From NCBI GenBank assembly GCA_015039465.1, contig MU130491.1, forward strand, positions 1-51,732: DNA of 51,732 bases, written 5' to 3'. The number at the start of each line of letters is the position of its first letter. Positions within the stretch are counted from its first letter, which is position 1. This DNA comes from Phlegmacium glaucopus. Taxonomy: Eukaryota > Basidiomycota > Agaricomycetes > Agaricales > Cortinariaceae. Below are positions 11,035 through 22,167 of the stretch, piece after piece. Made by a program: the position numbers and the translations under genes. The notes beneath the pieces are model-generated. The model was not told the origin of the DNA, made no database searches, and saw nothing but the letters and a program-made list of their open reading frames with translations.

Positions 11035-11359
11035 TGATAAGATACGAATGCTGGATGATATATATAAATCATGTCGTTGTATTGCAACGGTATTATACAT
11101 AAGTACGGTATTGTCTAGTGAATTCTTGGGGTTTTTCCGACAGATTCTGTGTGAATCTGTCACCTGTGCCACTGAGATACTAGCTACTAGATGATAATAA
11201 AAAAACCTGCCGAAGACGCTACACTAATTTTTCACTAATTGAGATAGACAAATTGGTCTGAAATTGTCTTGACGAGGGCCATACTGCTAGTATTGAATCC
11301 AGAGGGCTTCCTGCGCCATACACCATTGGCAACTAGCTTGTTGCTCAAAACTGAACCAA

Positions 11360-12575
11360 TTAGAAACCAAGATCATTAAGCCGGTAACGTGCTTGAGTGA
11401 TATGCACGGCTCTATAAAAATAAAATAATTAATCAATCGAAAGGGAAAGGTGGAAAAACTCACAAGTAACCGTTAACGAAGCGCTTCCATTGAATGCCGT
11501 CCGTAAACCGCAAAGTCTCCATGATTCGAGCATGTGCGGCTAAAGCATCACGAGCGACATCGTGGAGAGTATCTTGAATGGATTTCCGATTGACGTACGC
11601 CCTATTGTGGATATAGTTATTTGTCTCTCTGGCAAGGTATTCTTTATGAAATCTAGCCAAGTAAAGTCTGCATAGACTCGTGATGCGAGAAGGGGAAAAC
11701 TTACGAAAGTATATCGTTGGTAAGATTGATGAATAAGCACAGGTCGCCCATCGCTTGAATGTACACAGATATGTCAGGATTACTGTCTCTTGGGAATATC
11801 ATGAATGCATAGGCAGCAGCGGCGCCCGTCTTTTTGCGCAGGTAGTATGGCCACGAGTGAGCGGTATCCCGGAGTTCCATATCACGGATCGTCGATAGCT
11901 CTTCCATTGCAGACCCATTGAGAAGCTCCATGGCTGATATTGTAATACAATTGGCCGGAATTGAGTCCCAAAAACGGTACATATCGGTGAGATTGTCGCG
12001 AAAGCGGTGCAGGACGGGTTCCTCTTTAAAATTACTGTTTGTAAGGACGCGCTGTTGAAATCCTTCCATGGATGACGGGAATTTTTTACAAAGATCGTCA
12101 AAGTAGAAAAAGAACCTAAATATCATTGGTGAAATGCTCTCTGGACACTGTGAGTCAAAGGTACCAGGTGAAACGTGCGATTTGAAGTTGAGTCTCTGCC
12201 GCATGGTTAGGATAACAAAGCTGTCAAATTCAGCTTTACTTCGACCTAAGATTCTTAAAAGAAATCGCATACCTCTGCTACAGCAGATGCTTCTAGACAA
12301 ACCCTTTCAAACCATACGGGGTTATTATTATCGTAGGCCATAAAATCCGAACGTAAAGATTGATTTAAAATCTCCCTTTTCTCTGGGCTTGAGTTTGGGG
12401 GACAGTATTTCAGATCTTCGAGAAATGTTGTAATAATTTCTCTGACAAAGGTAGGAGATTGGTTCTGTCCGAAAACTTTGGGTGTTGACCATGGTAGCGA
12501 TGAGGGGGGAGCGCGAGTTGAGAGAAGAGCGGAGCCTAGGTAGCTGAAGATAGATTTTATCGCGTCCATGAGCAT
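11360..12575 (-). CDS. TRI5-like (trichodiene synthase family) sesquiterpene synthase
   Basis: A class I terpene cyclase, expected to ionise farnesyl diphosphate. Five exons (12575-12273, 12220-12165, 12115-11705, 11652-11464, 11411-11360) give an exact 1,011-nt frame, 336 aa, the usual size for the family. Visible motifs: CYPNHAAETQLQIARFTWFFFYFDD, i.e. the helix with the Asp-rich metal motif (FDDLCKK, about residues 124-130); YLRKKTGAAAAYAFMIFP; the NSE motif NDILSFHKE, split by an intron; the conserved ETNNYIHNRAY; and the C-terminal RY pair in QARYRLNDLGF. The Asp motif lacks a third acidic residue within DDxxD/E spacing (it reads DDLCK). All introns are 49-52 bp. No P450 or other tailoring gene was seen nearby, so the product is unknown. 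Confidence 0.93.
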
Positions 12576-13097
12576 TGAGGTTGTAAGAATACTTACTACG
12601 TGATGATGAATTTATTTGAAGTAGAACGCTACTTTATATCTACGCTGCTAAGAGTAGCAAACATGAATATAGTAGTGCTTGAGATCTTGAGAATTCACGT
12701 TCACATACGGTCGGAAAGATTTCGGGAAGTAAGTGATTCATTAAATCCAAAGGGGCTTGTTCCTCGGCTCTTATCTCGTTAGCATTGCAACATTCCACAT
12801 CCTGCCTCGAACCTTCCACAGGTCCAATCAGGCTTTAATTAGCTATCATGAGTCTTTTTTTTCAAAGTATCTTATCAGCATCTAGCCTTCTTCAGGACCC
12901 CAAATCGTGAGGCATTTCAATGCAGGACTGGATCCAAAAACGGGGCGTCGTGAGGTACGAGGGACACCAGACTATTGATGCCAGTCATTATAACCAAACC
13001 CATTTAGCTCGATAAGGCGAAAATGCGAACTTACGAACAAAATTGAATGATATGCTTGGTCCGTCTTGCCCCACTTGGATACCCACATTTTCCAATT
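12576..13097. other. Intergenic spacer, probable terpene synthase promoter
   Basis: No gene supported. The minus-strand segment 12576-12700 should contain the promoter and 5' UTR of the terpene synthase. The one short open frame (12600-12782) has no recognisable features. Confidence 0.5.
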
Positions 13098-14190
13098 TCA
13101 ATCTCCGAGTGCATGGAGGGTAGACTCAGCGGCAGTTTGAACACGTGGAATCTTCTCGATATATTTGATATTCTGAGATAAAAATATCGGCATGAGTTTG
13201 CGACAAAAAGGGAAATAACACTCACTGAAACAGTGAAATCTATTAACTTGATACCCGTATTTGATCCTCTTGCCATCGCTTCCAATTTCAAGTCGGATAG
13301 AAACTCTGGGAAGCTGCGTAAACAAAATGCACGAAGAGCAAGTAACCCCTTCCTTAAGCTCGTTCTTATCTTCCACATGCTCCGGCCGCCGTCGCAGGAG
13401 TAGGTCATTCTGTAAACTCCCTCCCTGTCATCAAAGAGTCGATTGTTTCCGATCGCGTCACAAGCCGCTTTCCCTAGCCTTCCAAACATTTGGCGCTTCA
13501 ATTCCTTCTCATATCTGCATAAACTTTTCTGAGCTTATTTCAGGGTGGATAAGATAGCCGATGTTGCTGGATGAGAAGGATGTGTTGATGGCGGGGGCAA
13601 GGACGAAGAAACAAGATAACTGGTGTCAACGTCGGAATCAGAGACGATGGGAAAGGCATCATCATCATTTCAAACCTTCTGCCACAACTTTGGTATAGGG
13701 CTGCGTTAGATTCTTGATCCCGGTTTCAAATAGACGAGCCTGGATGGGATAAATGAGCGTTGAGGGTGTTGAGTTTATAACCAAACATGGCCGTACCGCT
13801 GTTCTTTTAAGTCAAAATCCGACGCATTAAAAGCAATACCAGCATTCAATCGCTCCAAAGAATCCTTATAAACACCAATTGTGGACTGTTAAATCACGAT
13901 CACTCTGCAAATGCTTCAAACTCCTTGAAATACGAATCACCCTCGGAGAATCAGGGCTTCATGAGCTGCCGCCAGGTCCGCCTTGTTATTCGATGCATCC
14001 CTTTATCTTGCCAACGATTTACCGACATCTTCAATCCTTCAGCATGACCCTCCGAACAATGGAATTACTCACCGCTCCTCTTTCTGTTCATGGAAGGTCT
14101 GAGGAGCGGTATACGGCGGCAGAATTGATTTCTCAAGCTTTGCAAGTAGCGTATCGAAGCTGTCAGGGATATATGGTTAAGTGGGTACTC
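13098..14190 (-). pseudogene. Unrecognised multi-exon gene or pseudogene
   Basis: Protein-like segments follow one another on the minus strand: FDTLLAKLEKSILPPYTAPQ...ER (about 14170-14097), DASNNKADLAAAHEALILR (about 14010-13950), YKDSLERLNAGIAFNAS...KEQRYGHVW (about 13875-13785), ARLFETGIKNLTQPYTKVVAEG (about 13745-13675), YEKELKRQMFGRLGKAACDAIG (about 13520-13455), and a last join (TCA|gtgagt...cag|AAT) to IEKIPRVQTAAESTLHALGD-stop at 13098. Several joins have good GT/AG borders, but others break frame: one near 13,950 does not restore phase, and a TAA interrupts at about 13,550. I do not recognise the family. It may be a decayed gene or one whose exons I could not join correctly. Confidence 0.35.
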
Positions 14191-14929
14191 AGGAGTTCAA
14201 AAATTACTGTAATAAAACTCATACTGGTCGTTCGCTTCGATAACTGTCGTATTTTGCTCAGATTTTGTCGTAATACGGTGCAAACATCGTTTGGATGTAT
14301 ATATTTGGCTTCCCAACAAAGGATCAGATTCAGTCAGAATCGGACTTTAAAACAAAGAGAAGAGGGTCATAAAATTATTGAGTCCCAACCAGTTCCGAGG
14401 ACAATAAATAGGATGAATACATGTAAGTACTATCGACATGTAAAGGAGCGTAAAGAAATGTAAGAGCGAAGAAGGCAGTCGCAAATTAGGAATTACAGCC
14501 TGAGGCCATTGGTCTCATCCTCATCTCGTCTTGTAGTGAAAGCGCCAAGGTCTCCTGTTCGTCAACATCAAGTCAAGTGGATTACTGGTTACGGATAACT
14601 GGTCGAAAATAGCTTTACAACGAGATGGATACATGACATTATTGTTATTTTCATTATTGTCGCCTATCAAAGCAGAAGAAAGAGTCGCTCAAGGGCATGG
14701 TTTGTGAAAATTAAGAGGAATTTCAGTCAGTGGTATTGCATAAGTAGAAAGACAGTAGCAAATTGTGGGGAAAGAGGAAAGGTTCAACGCATAACAAGAA
14801 TAAGAGGAACAATTTAAGATAAACCAGATGAACAGGATGAAGCATGGCTTAGAAGGCAAAATAAGTGTTGGCGTAGATAAGTTTGAAAACAAACAAACAA
14901 ACGGAAAAAAAAGAACGAAAAAATAATAA
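14191..14929. other. Spacer without a supported gene
   Basis: The spacer holds the 5' side of the unrecognised minus gene and the 3' UTR of the next minus gene. The segment 14640-14930 is AT-rich with A/AAC runs. Open frames here are low complexity. Confidence 0.45.
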
Positions 14930-16409
14930 TCATACCACAGGATAAACAACTGGGGAGGCAATCATAGCCTCTGGGATAACAAGCGCTTCTAAACGTTCTT
15001 CCAAACCTCTACCAAGACCCTCTCTCTCCCACTCTCCACCAACATTATCCAACATAGCGATATTATCTCTATTCCCAGCGTGCGCCAAACCTCCATGCCC
15101 GGACGCAACGAATGGAGACCCGTGGATGCTACCACTACCCAAATGATGTGATGAATATTGCATAGCGTTGGCTATGTTTAGCCCGCTTACGCTGGGTATG
15201 TGAGGTGGAGGCTCAGTCGAAGATGCGCAGGTTGTGAACGAGGAAAGCGGTTGCGTGGAGGCAGGTGTTGACGAGAGGAGATCGGAATAAGACATGAAAG
15301 ATAGACGTTTTTTGGCTACTTGGATAGGAGAAGGTGGGAGGGAAAGGGGCGTAGGAGCTGAAGGTGATGAGATTGGGGATGAGATGATACTTTGTGAGGC
15401 GACCGGATGTGAGGGAGATAATGCTGGAGAAGGAAGATTGGGTGGATGCTCGGCAGTTGTTGTTATATGTGATGAATCGTCTGAAAGATCAGAAACTGTA
15501 GAGAAATAAGCTGAAGTTGGCGTGACGACGGAAGGTGTTGTCGTATCAGCACTACTAGTACTGGTGCTGTGGGATACCTGGGTGACAGTGTTTGAGGTTG
15601 GTAAAGTAACGATTGCAGGGCGTGGTGCGGAGATAGATGAGGGAGATAGAGTTGGAGAGGTCATATTGTGTAAACCAAGAACAGAAGTAGGAGAGGCAAT
15701 AGGGGCAGAATGAGGTTGTGTCGGAAGACTTAATAACATTTCAGCACGAGAGTGACCTGGTACACCCATCCTGACTCCTAAAGGACTTGGACTACGACTC
15801 CTGAAACTTCCGATCGGGCTGGCAAATCCACTACTCCGACCCTTATCGAAAATGGGTGAAGCAGGGGAGACGACTGCAACCTGGTCACCGACGTCAATGT
15901 CTTCAAGACCTGCCAAAATAGCTGCAGCACTGTCGAGAACAGAAGGAACCGAATTCTCTAGCTGCTCTGTTCCTTTTGAACGAGGAATACGATGTGGATT
16001 CGGAGGATGATGAGCGACTGGTGGTGATGGGGGTACGATAGGCTCAATATCACGTTCAAATATAGCAGATGATGACGAACGCCTGTTTGTTGTAAGTAGA
16101 GAGGTAAGAATGGTTCGCAGAAATTGATAATTGGGAAAACGTACACTGAAGTAGGCGACGATGGGATGGAATTTGGTGAGCGTGAACCCAACCGTATATC
16201 TGTGGTACGGAGATGCTGAGAAACTCTATTCCCCGACTTATGATCCTTGATTGGAGAGCCCAACACGACGTTGGAAGTCATATGTCGCAAATCGACTGCC
16301 GGTGATATTGGCGAGAAGGCTGTTGAGATGAGCTGATTAGCGCCATTACAAACACAAAATAAACGAGCTTACGGCGAAGAGAGTCAGGAGATGAATGGGA
16401 GGAGGTCAT
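14930..16409 (-). CDS. Ser/Pro-rich protein, conserved in agaricomycetes
   Basis: Three exons start MTSSHSSPDSLR at 16409 (GTAAGC donor), continue FSPISPAVDLRHMTSNVVLGSP with a second intron at about 16145-16085 (donor GTACGT, acceptor AACAG), then RSSSSAIFERDIEPIVPPSPP and run uninterrupted to the stop at 14930, about 430 aa. Recognisable islands are ILAGLEDIDVGDQVAVVSPASP, the run of SP dipeptides in GSFRSRSPSPLGVRMGVPGHSRAE, KKRLSFMSYSDLLSS and EWEREGLGRGLEERLEAL. The many SP/TP sites suggest a phosphoprotein. I recall this arrangement as conserved across agaricomycetes but know no established function. No membrane segment or catalytic motif is seen. Confidence 0.75.
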
Positions 16410-17221
16410 TTTGTGTAGCTGTGTGATGAGAGTTGCAGTTCAAGTTAGCGTGTCTTAGTATAGGGCCGGCAACCGGCAAAGCCCGCTACCTATATGAGGT
16501 CATTTGTGAATCTGTAAACCTTGGCGGAGTGAACCAGTGATATCTCGGTTCCCCCTTGCACCCGACCAACGACGCAACTCAAACTCCCATAGCCTGATGC
16601 TATCTAACTTGGAATACATTTGGAATACATTAAGCTGTTTTTTTGGCAGAGCTTAAGTGCACCGACCTTCGATTTCACGTTAAGTAGTAGAATAAATATA
16701 AATACTAAGCGGGTGGGCTTTTCAGTCCAGTGGCACGGCTGCACACCGTCAGCGTACTGGACGATGCCGTCGTACGAGTACCGTAGGTTCGTTCCAAGCC
16801 CCCTTCTGCTTGGTGCTACAAACAAAGCCGAATATGGATGTTTGTTGAGTAAATAGAGCCGTTAAAGGCAATTTTAGATGTTTGGCTCTCACCTTCGCAG
16901 AAGGGGCTTGAGCCCAAGTGCCGAAAACCCATAGGACGTTTGGGATTTTCTGGCGACATCATTTCCCGCTCGTTCACCATGAAAATTTACCACCATATTT
17001 ATTCGATCTGAATCTACCCCACTGCTCTTTTTAATTTTTTTTATCTCAAAGTCCAACGACCTTTTTCATCCATCTTCTCCGGCTACATCCACCTTGATCA
17101 CCACTCTTTTTCTGGCTCAGATCTTACCATCTACCTCCACAAGGTAAACTCTTTCATTCAACAACATCCAAATAACATTCTGACGAAATTTTATGACACA
17201 GATCGCGCTTGTTGTTGCGAA
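16410..17221. other. Spacer between divergent genes
   Basis: The spacer contains the left inverted repeat described at 16772-16940 and otherwise no gene. Pyrimidine-rich CTTTTTCATCCATCTTC just upstream of 17222 looks like a fungal promoter/leader. Confidence 0.5.
16772..16940. repeat. Left inverted repeat flanking the RecQ-like gene
   Basis: Two blocks match the right side in reverse complement and in mirror order. Outer block: ACGAGTACCGTAGGTTCG at 16776-16793 against CGAACCTACGAGTACC at 19187-19202. Inner block: CGCAGAAGGGGCTTGAGCCC plus AAGTGCCGAAAA at 16896-16927 against TTTTCGGCACTTTGTCCCAAGCCCCTTCTGCG at 19116-19147. Spacing between blocks differs, so the repeat is imperfect. It could be a terminal inverted repeat of a DNA transposon. 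Confidence 0.6.
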
Positions 17222-18560
17222 ATGAGTGCGTCAAACCAGTGGTCAGATGGCCCATCAAACCTACACCCCACTTCACACCCGACAACACCTTCCAGAAGCC
17301 ATGGACTCTCACATACATCACCAGAGAGTCCAACAAACGATATGACTCGCCCTCCTTCCATCAGATCGCCGCCATCAACACCATCCAGGCGAAAAAATCA
17401 GCCCACTGCGCCACCTACAGCCCCAGAAACACCACGGCGAAGAAAGGACAACATTTCGCAGCGTCTTCGTGGAATCCACACCAACCTTCCCTTGAGCCTT
17501 TCACTCACATCAATCCGTAGTCGCCTAATCTCCAAGCTCTCGTTGTCGTACACACCAGATGATTGGCAAATTCATCTCATACAATGGATCCTTCAAGGCT
17601 ACGACAGCATATTCTGTGCAGGAACTGGATATGGGAAAAGCCTCATTTTTGAAGGTTTGGCTGTTCTAGGGGGCAACGGGAAGCTCATCATAGTTATCAG
17701 CCCCTTAAAGGCATTGGAGTACGATCAAGTAAGTCAAGACTCATTTACTCAGTTTCTGACATACTTATTCCATGCTACAGGCAGACCAAGCTTCGGCAAA
17801 AGGTATCGAAATGATTGTTCTTAATGAAGATACTACGAAAACAACAGACTTGTGGAAGCGTGTCTGTACAACAGCCGCTATGGTCTATGTGTCGCCAGAG
17901 ATGGCCCTGTCTGAAACCTTTCACAAACTATGGAAAGACTCGCATTTCTGCAAACATCTGACAGCTGTTGTCATTGACAAGGCGCATTGCATTGATGAAT
18001 GGGGCGATGACGATTTCCGCCCTCTATATCGCAAACTCAACACCCTCAGAAATTACACAGGCTATGAAATTCCTGTGGTTTCGTGCACTGCTACTGCACG
18101 AACTTCGACATTCGACCTCATATGGAGCACGGTTGGGTATGGAAATCGACCATTCTGAGGGCTGGATGTGGGCGCGGACTGACCAAACCTCTTTTACATT
18201 ACACGACCTCTATCAGATCCCAAAACCCCCCTACTCAACATCCTTAAGCTCCTTCCCAGCATACAGGATGGCAACACCACCCTCGAAGACATTGGAAAAT
18301 GCCTCCTTTATTTTGACCTTGAGCTCAACATCTCTAATCATCTTATCACTCTCCTTCACCACCGTTGCCTGCGCAAAAGGTTCAATCATATTGAGCATGT
18401 GTTCCTCGGCATCTGGAAAGTTCTCAAGCCATGTTCGGAAAACCATTCCAGGTGGAAATTTGAGGTCCTCCGTTGTGGCTGAAGGTGTGTATCCCATAAA
18501 CCTTGAAGATCGCATCTTGACCTCATCGACCGTAGATGTGAATATAAAGTAGAGGAGCTT
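17222..18560 (+). pseudogene. RecQ-like DEAD/H-box helicase, decayed
   Basis: The N-terminus is Ser/Pro/Thr-rich (residues 1-75), followed by a superfamily 2 helicase core: Walker A AGTGYGKS at about 17620-17640, ISPLKALEYDQ, a 52-bp intron (17729-17780, phase 0), SPEMALSETF, VIDKAHCIDEWGDDDFRPLYRKL (motif II region) and VSCTATA (motif III). Motif II reads DKAH where the family has DEAH, so the catalytic Glu is lost by G-to-A. Then come TGA at 18156 (where FWGLD is expected) and TGA at 18180 (where GADRPNL is expected). Downstream, RPLSDPKTPLLNILKLLP and KCLLYFDLEL remain recognisable to about 18330, after which frames break. The second RecA domain is not preserved. Such RecQ-like genes are multicopy in many mushroom genomes. 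Confidence 0.85.
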
Positions 18561-19890
18561 GGCGACACTGATCTGGAGAAAGATAACAAGGGAGAGCACG
18601 AGGTGTAACCGCCTTTCAAGAGGCATTTTTCGTACATCATGCCCTAGAATACCCTCCCAGTATACATTGTTGTAGTATAGTTTCATTGGGGGTGCACAAC
18701 GAAGGACAACTGTCCTATTCCCTCAAAAATTGGAGATTTTTCGATCAGTCTTGAAACATCTGCTGTATTATGTGACACAGGTGACGGTGGTGACGCTTCA
18801 GTGTAGTATTCAGCTACGATATTATTCCTCTAACACCTCCAGTGTTAATTAAACAACCTGGGCATGTTTAAATACAGTTTTTATATAGGCAGCAAAAAAA
18901 CGAGGGAAATAGCTCAATATTTAAGGTATCTGTACTTGCATATTGTGTTTATCTGTGACGCAACATGCAGCCTGAATAGACTCCTTTCCACCGGATTTTT
19001 GAACCTTTTAAAAATGGAATCATATTCACTAACATACAAAGAAGAGGCCTATATAATTTTTGTAGAAGCCATGTACGATTGTGGTTGGAAAGATGAAGTC
19101 AAACGTCCCCTCTGTTTTCGGCACTTTGTCCCAAGCCCCTTCTGCGAAGGTGTCCAGTTCCTGGACCGGAGCAAGGGCTTGCTCCGAACCTACGAGTACC
19201 AGTGTTCTAAGTCAACCCGGTATCATAGCAACCATCCATGTACGGCCGTCAACGGCATTGGACGGGAATCTCCAACAAACTGATTTTGGAATCATTATCA
19301 ATGATATTGTGTATCGTACATAGTTGCTAAAATGTTAATGAAGTTTGATATATTTTCACGGTGGGCTGAGAGGCCGTGGTTTTTTCAAGTTGTAGCGGTT
19401 GTCCCGTTATTGGATTGGGTGACCTGAGAAAGAGGGGCGTCGTTGTGATAATCGTTGTGTTGCTACTGGCCAACTATACTCTGTGCCATAGTTTGCACCC
19501 TACAATTGCTACCAAAAAGGAGATTCATTTTAGGATAAATATATTCCGATTTATTACTTTTGGTGGTCACAAGCATTAAAAAGGCTACCAAGCACAAGCC
19601 CTTGCCATTCTGGGAGCATCGGACCCCTCTTGGTCGGGATCTTTGAGTTTTTGTTCATTTCTCACTGTCTTGAAAAAGGTGACTCCCAGTAATACAATCT
19701 TATTTATGATTCATTTTCTCCTTCATCAAAAAATCAAATTAGCGTAGAGAAATTGAGCCAGGATTTAATCCAAATTATATGACCCAAAATCAGCTGGCGT
19801 GAGTCTCTAATACCGATAACCTGCTTAATTGTGGACGTGGTTTTGCCATCAAAAATAAGATCTAAAGCTGTCAACTAAGTTGTGTACGCA
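18561..19890. other. Repeat-flanked spacer without supported gene
   Basis: Gene-free apart from the right inverted repeat at 19098-19203. Minus-strand frame 18686-18231 (151 codons) lies over the decayed helicase, and its predicted peptide is not recognised. From about 19890 leftward-reading homology to the DUF5648 locus begins. Confidence 0.45.
19098..19203. repeat. Right inverted repeat flanking the RecQ-like gene
   Basis: This is the mirror partner of 16772-16940. Inner block CAAACGTCC...TTTTCGGCACTTTG..CCAAGCCCCTTCTGCGAAGGTG; outer block GGCTTGCTCCGAACCTACGAGTACC. The span between the outer edges, about 2.4 kb, contains only the helicase remnant. Confidence 0.6.
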
Positions 19891-20850
19891 GAAGTCAATG
19901 ATTCAAGGCCAGTGATTTCAACATTTGGCAATTTTTGAATTTCGAGCATAATGGAATTGACATCCAGGTCGTAACATTTCAGTTAAAATAGAGGGGCAGA
20001 TAATCAGAATGGGATGGTCCCTACTAGGTTATTGGAAAGTATCGGTTCAATCACCGCATTTACAATCTAAAATCACGGTATAATGGGCTGACTGCACTCA
20101 ATAAGATAAACATACCATCCGCCGGCAACACATATGCCGCAATTCCTGCATTAGTCCACCACCAGAACATCACGATCAACTAAATTTGTGTTGTACCAGT
20201 GGTCACCGATTGCGAGTGAGGCCGCATAAAGGGGAATGCTACCACAGATCTGTGAGGGTAGACATCCAATAATGCCTCGATTGTCCAACCTGGGTGTTCC
20301 ATCAGTGGAGATGAGATATATGATGTCTATATTTGTTGGATTGATGAGGATGTATAAAGGGCCGGTGCTGGCTTGTCCAGAAGATGTCCATGCATTAAAG
20401 GAAGCTTCGGCGAACTGCCAGACATTGCTGACTGCGGCTGCGTGAACGAACGTGAACGTATGATGGACGGGTGCCATTGAGCCCATGCCCCTTATTTGGA
20501 GCACTGAATGTTTCAAAGAACGTCACTGAGGCGGCGGATGGGTCTCCGCAGGCGGTAGCAAGGTTCTTGAATGGATTCTGGAGAAATTTAACAGTCAGTT
20601 ATACAAAATGATGAGTCTGTCATTTGTACACCTTAAATACCTGCTGGGTGAAATTATCGGCCTCTATCACGCTGTGGCATAGAGCCAAGCCTGGGGTAAA
20701 GGGTGATGCAAAGAGATGAATATATTCTTCGTGGCTGAGTCAGTAATCTGTGTCTGTGAATGGCTACAAGAGGCAGATTGGGAATTGAAAGTGAACTGGG
20801 GGCGATTATCTGTATGTCTGGTAATTATATACAAACTCACTGAGTACTGT
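19890..20850 (-). repeat. Inverted segmental duplicate of 33630-34640
   Basis: The homology covers promoter (the TATAATTACCAGACATACAGATAATCGCCCCCAG region), both introns, coding sequence and about 150 bp of 3' flank (ACTTTCCAATAACCTAGTAGGG). Divergence is roughly 15%. The copy's outer edge abuts an LTR (20851), while the parent's outer edge abuts a hAT terminus (33627). Confidence 0.8.
20030..20732 (-). pseudogene. Broken inverted copy of the DUF5648 secreted-protein gene
   Basis: On the minus strand this matches the intact gene at 33747-34458 exon for exon. It is dead in at least two ways. The start codon is ACG (20732-20730) in the context GACTCAGCC-ACG-AAGAA, where the parent has ATG. A one-base deletion in the signal-peptide region then shifts frame into TGA TAG. 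Further small indels occur around 20,470-20,520. Recognisable remnants include WQFAEASFNAWTSSGQASTGPLYIL and GSIPLYAASLAIGDHWYNTNL. Intron borders and part of the 3' flank are also conserved, so this arose by DNA duplication and not by retroposition. Confidence 0.9.
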
Positions 20851-22124
20851 TGATGTACCTGCGGCGGGATCAGACCGCAAGTAGTAACATAGTTCAGAGG
20901 GGTTAATGTAGTTTTCCTCAATAGAATTTAAAGAGAATTTCGCGGTATTGAAATACGCAAGAAGAATAGGTCGCGAAGATAGCGAATAGGGATGCCGAAG
21001 TTCGGTTCTGAACCGGTCCAGAGAACCAGAACCAGCTGAACCAAACCACGGTTCTGGTTCGGTTCTGGTTCTGGTTCTGGTTCTGGATTGGCCAGAAATC
21101 TGAGAACCAGTTCTGAACTGGTTTGAACCGGTTCTGAACCACTTTATCCCAAGGCAAATACTTAAGTAAGATATCTACTTATTTGCATGTTAAATGACAC
21201 ACTACCTGTATCTATAATGAAAATATTTATTCAAGTCACCAACACTATATATTTCCAATCAGAAGTACATCATTCTTTGGTCTGGCATAGTACATAATCA
21301 ATAACATGTCTCATTTACTTTATAACTTCAGGTTTACCATGTTATTAATATACTCATATTGCAAGAATCCAATTTATAGTTGTCACCTAGCAGAGGATCC
21401 AAAGAGGAAAGGATAAGGATCCCTGCTAAAGTGAGGGGGGATTTAAATACTAATATAAAGATAATGGAGTTATGGAAAATAAATAACCAAATAGTGTCAT
21501 GTGAAAATAATAAAATGATAAGTGGTACAATACCAGAATAAATGAAAAATGACAAGTTTGTATTTCATTATTAATATTATTAGTTTTACCTTTCACTGAT
21601 TTATCTGGAATAAGAGGTAACCAATTTAGACCTTTTATAAAAAATGATTTAGAGTTTGGGCTGAACTGGTCATGTTCAGGTACTCAGGTGAAAGTTGGGG
21701 CCAAATGAAAATGAAGAGTAGAAATGAGAGGGGAACTAAGTTTGTTGGTGAGGTGGAATTTACAGTTTTGGAATTAGGTTTGGGCTTGGGTGTGAAGCTC
21801 ATTGGGTCTGGGTGTTCATGTGAAAGACTGAAAGTCAGGAGTTGGACTGATTGGATGGAAACCTGAGTGTTACCTAACAATAGTATTTTTTCTTTTCATG
21901 TTTGCTATTAGTGATGTCATGGTTATAACACCAATACTACAAACTTCTGGCCTCAACTTTTAAGATATATTTATAAATAAGGTGTAATTTTAGAAAATAA
22001 AACTTAAAATGAAAAATTCTTGTCTAATTGGTGATATCCTAACAAAAGTCTATTTTTAACTGGTTCTTATGGTTCAAACTGGTTCTGAACCAGAACCGAA
22101 CCAAGAGAACCGGTTCTGTTGGTT

Positions 22125-22167
<43 letters not shown>

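Larger units (their letters stand above)
9885..11040. repeat. 1.15-kb degenerate ATGGATAA array
   Basis: Dozens of copies of GGATAA, GATGGATAA and GAATAA are spaced about 20-45 bp apart, all in the same orientation (plus strand ATGGATAA; minus strand TTATCCAT). The spacer sequences vary. The region is translatable on the minus strand into Tyr/Pro/Ser/His-rich frames (up to 185 codons), but these are a by-product of the repeat (TTATCCAT) and not credible genes. It abuts the 3' flank of the 7065-9737 gene. Confidence 0.85.

Noticed and set aside
11360..16409. Biosynthetic gene cluster around the terpene synthase
   Set aside because: Neighbours show no P450, oxidoreductase, transferase, transporter or zinc-cluster regulator; only an unrecognised gene and a Ser/Pro-rich protein.
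18231..18686. 151-codon minus-strand frame with a protein-like look
   Set aside because: It overlaps the plus-strand helicase remnant in antisense; I recognised no family, so it was not called as a gene.
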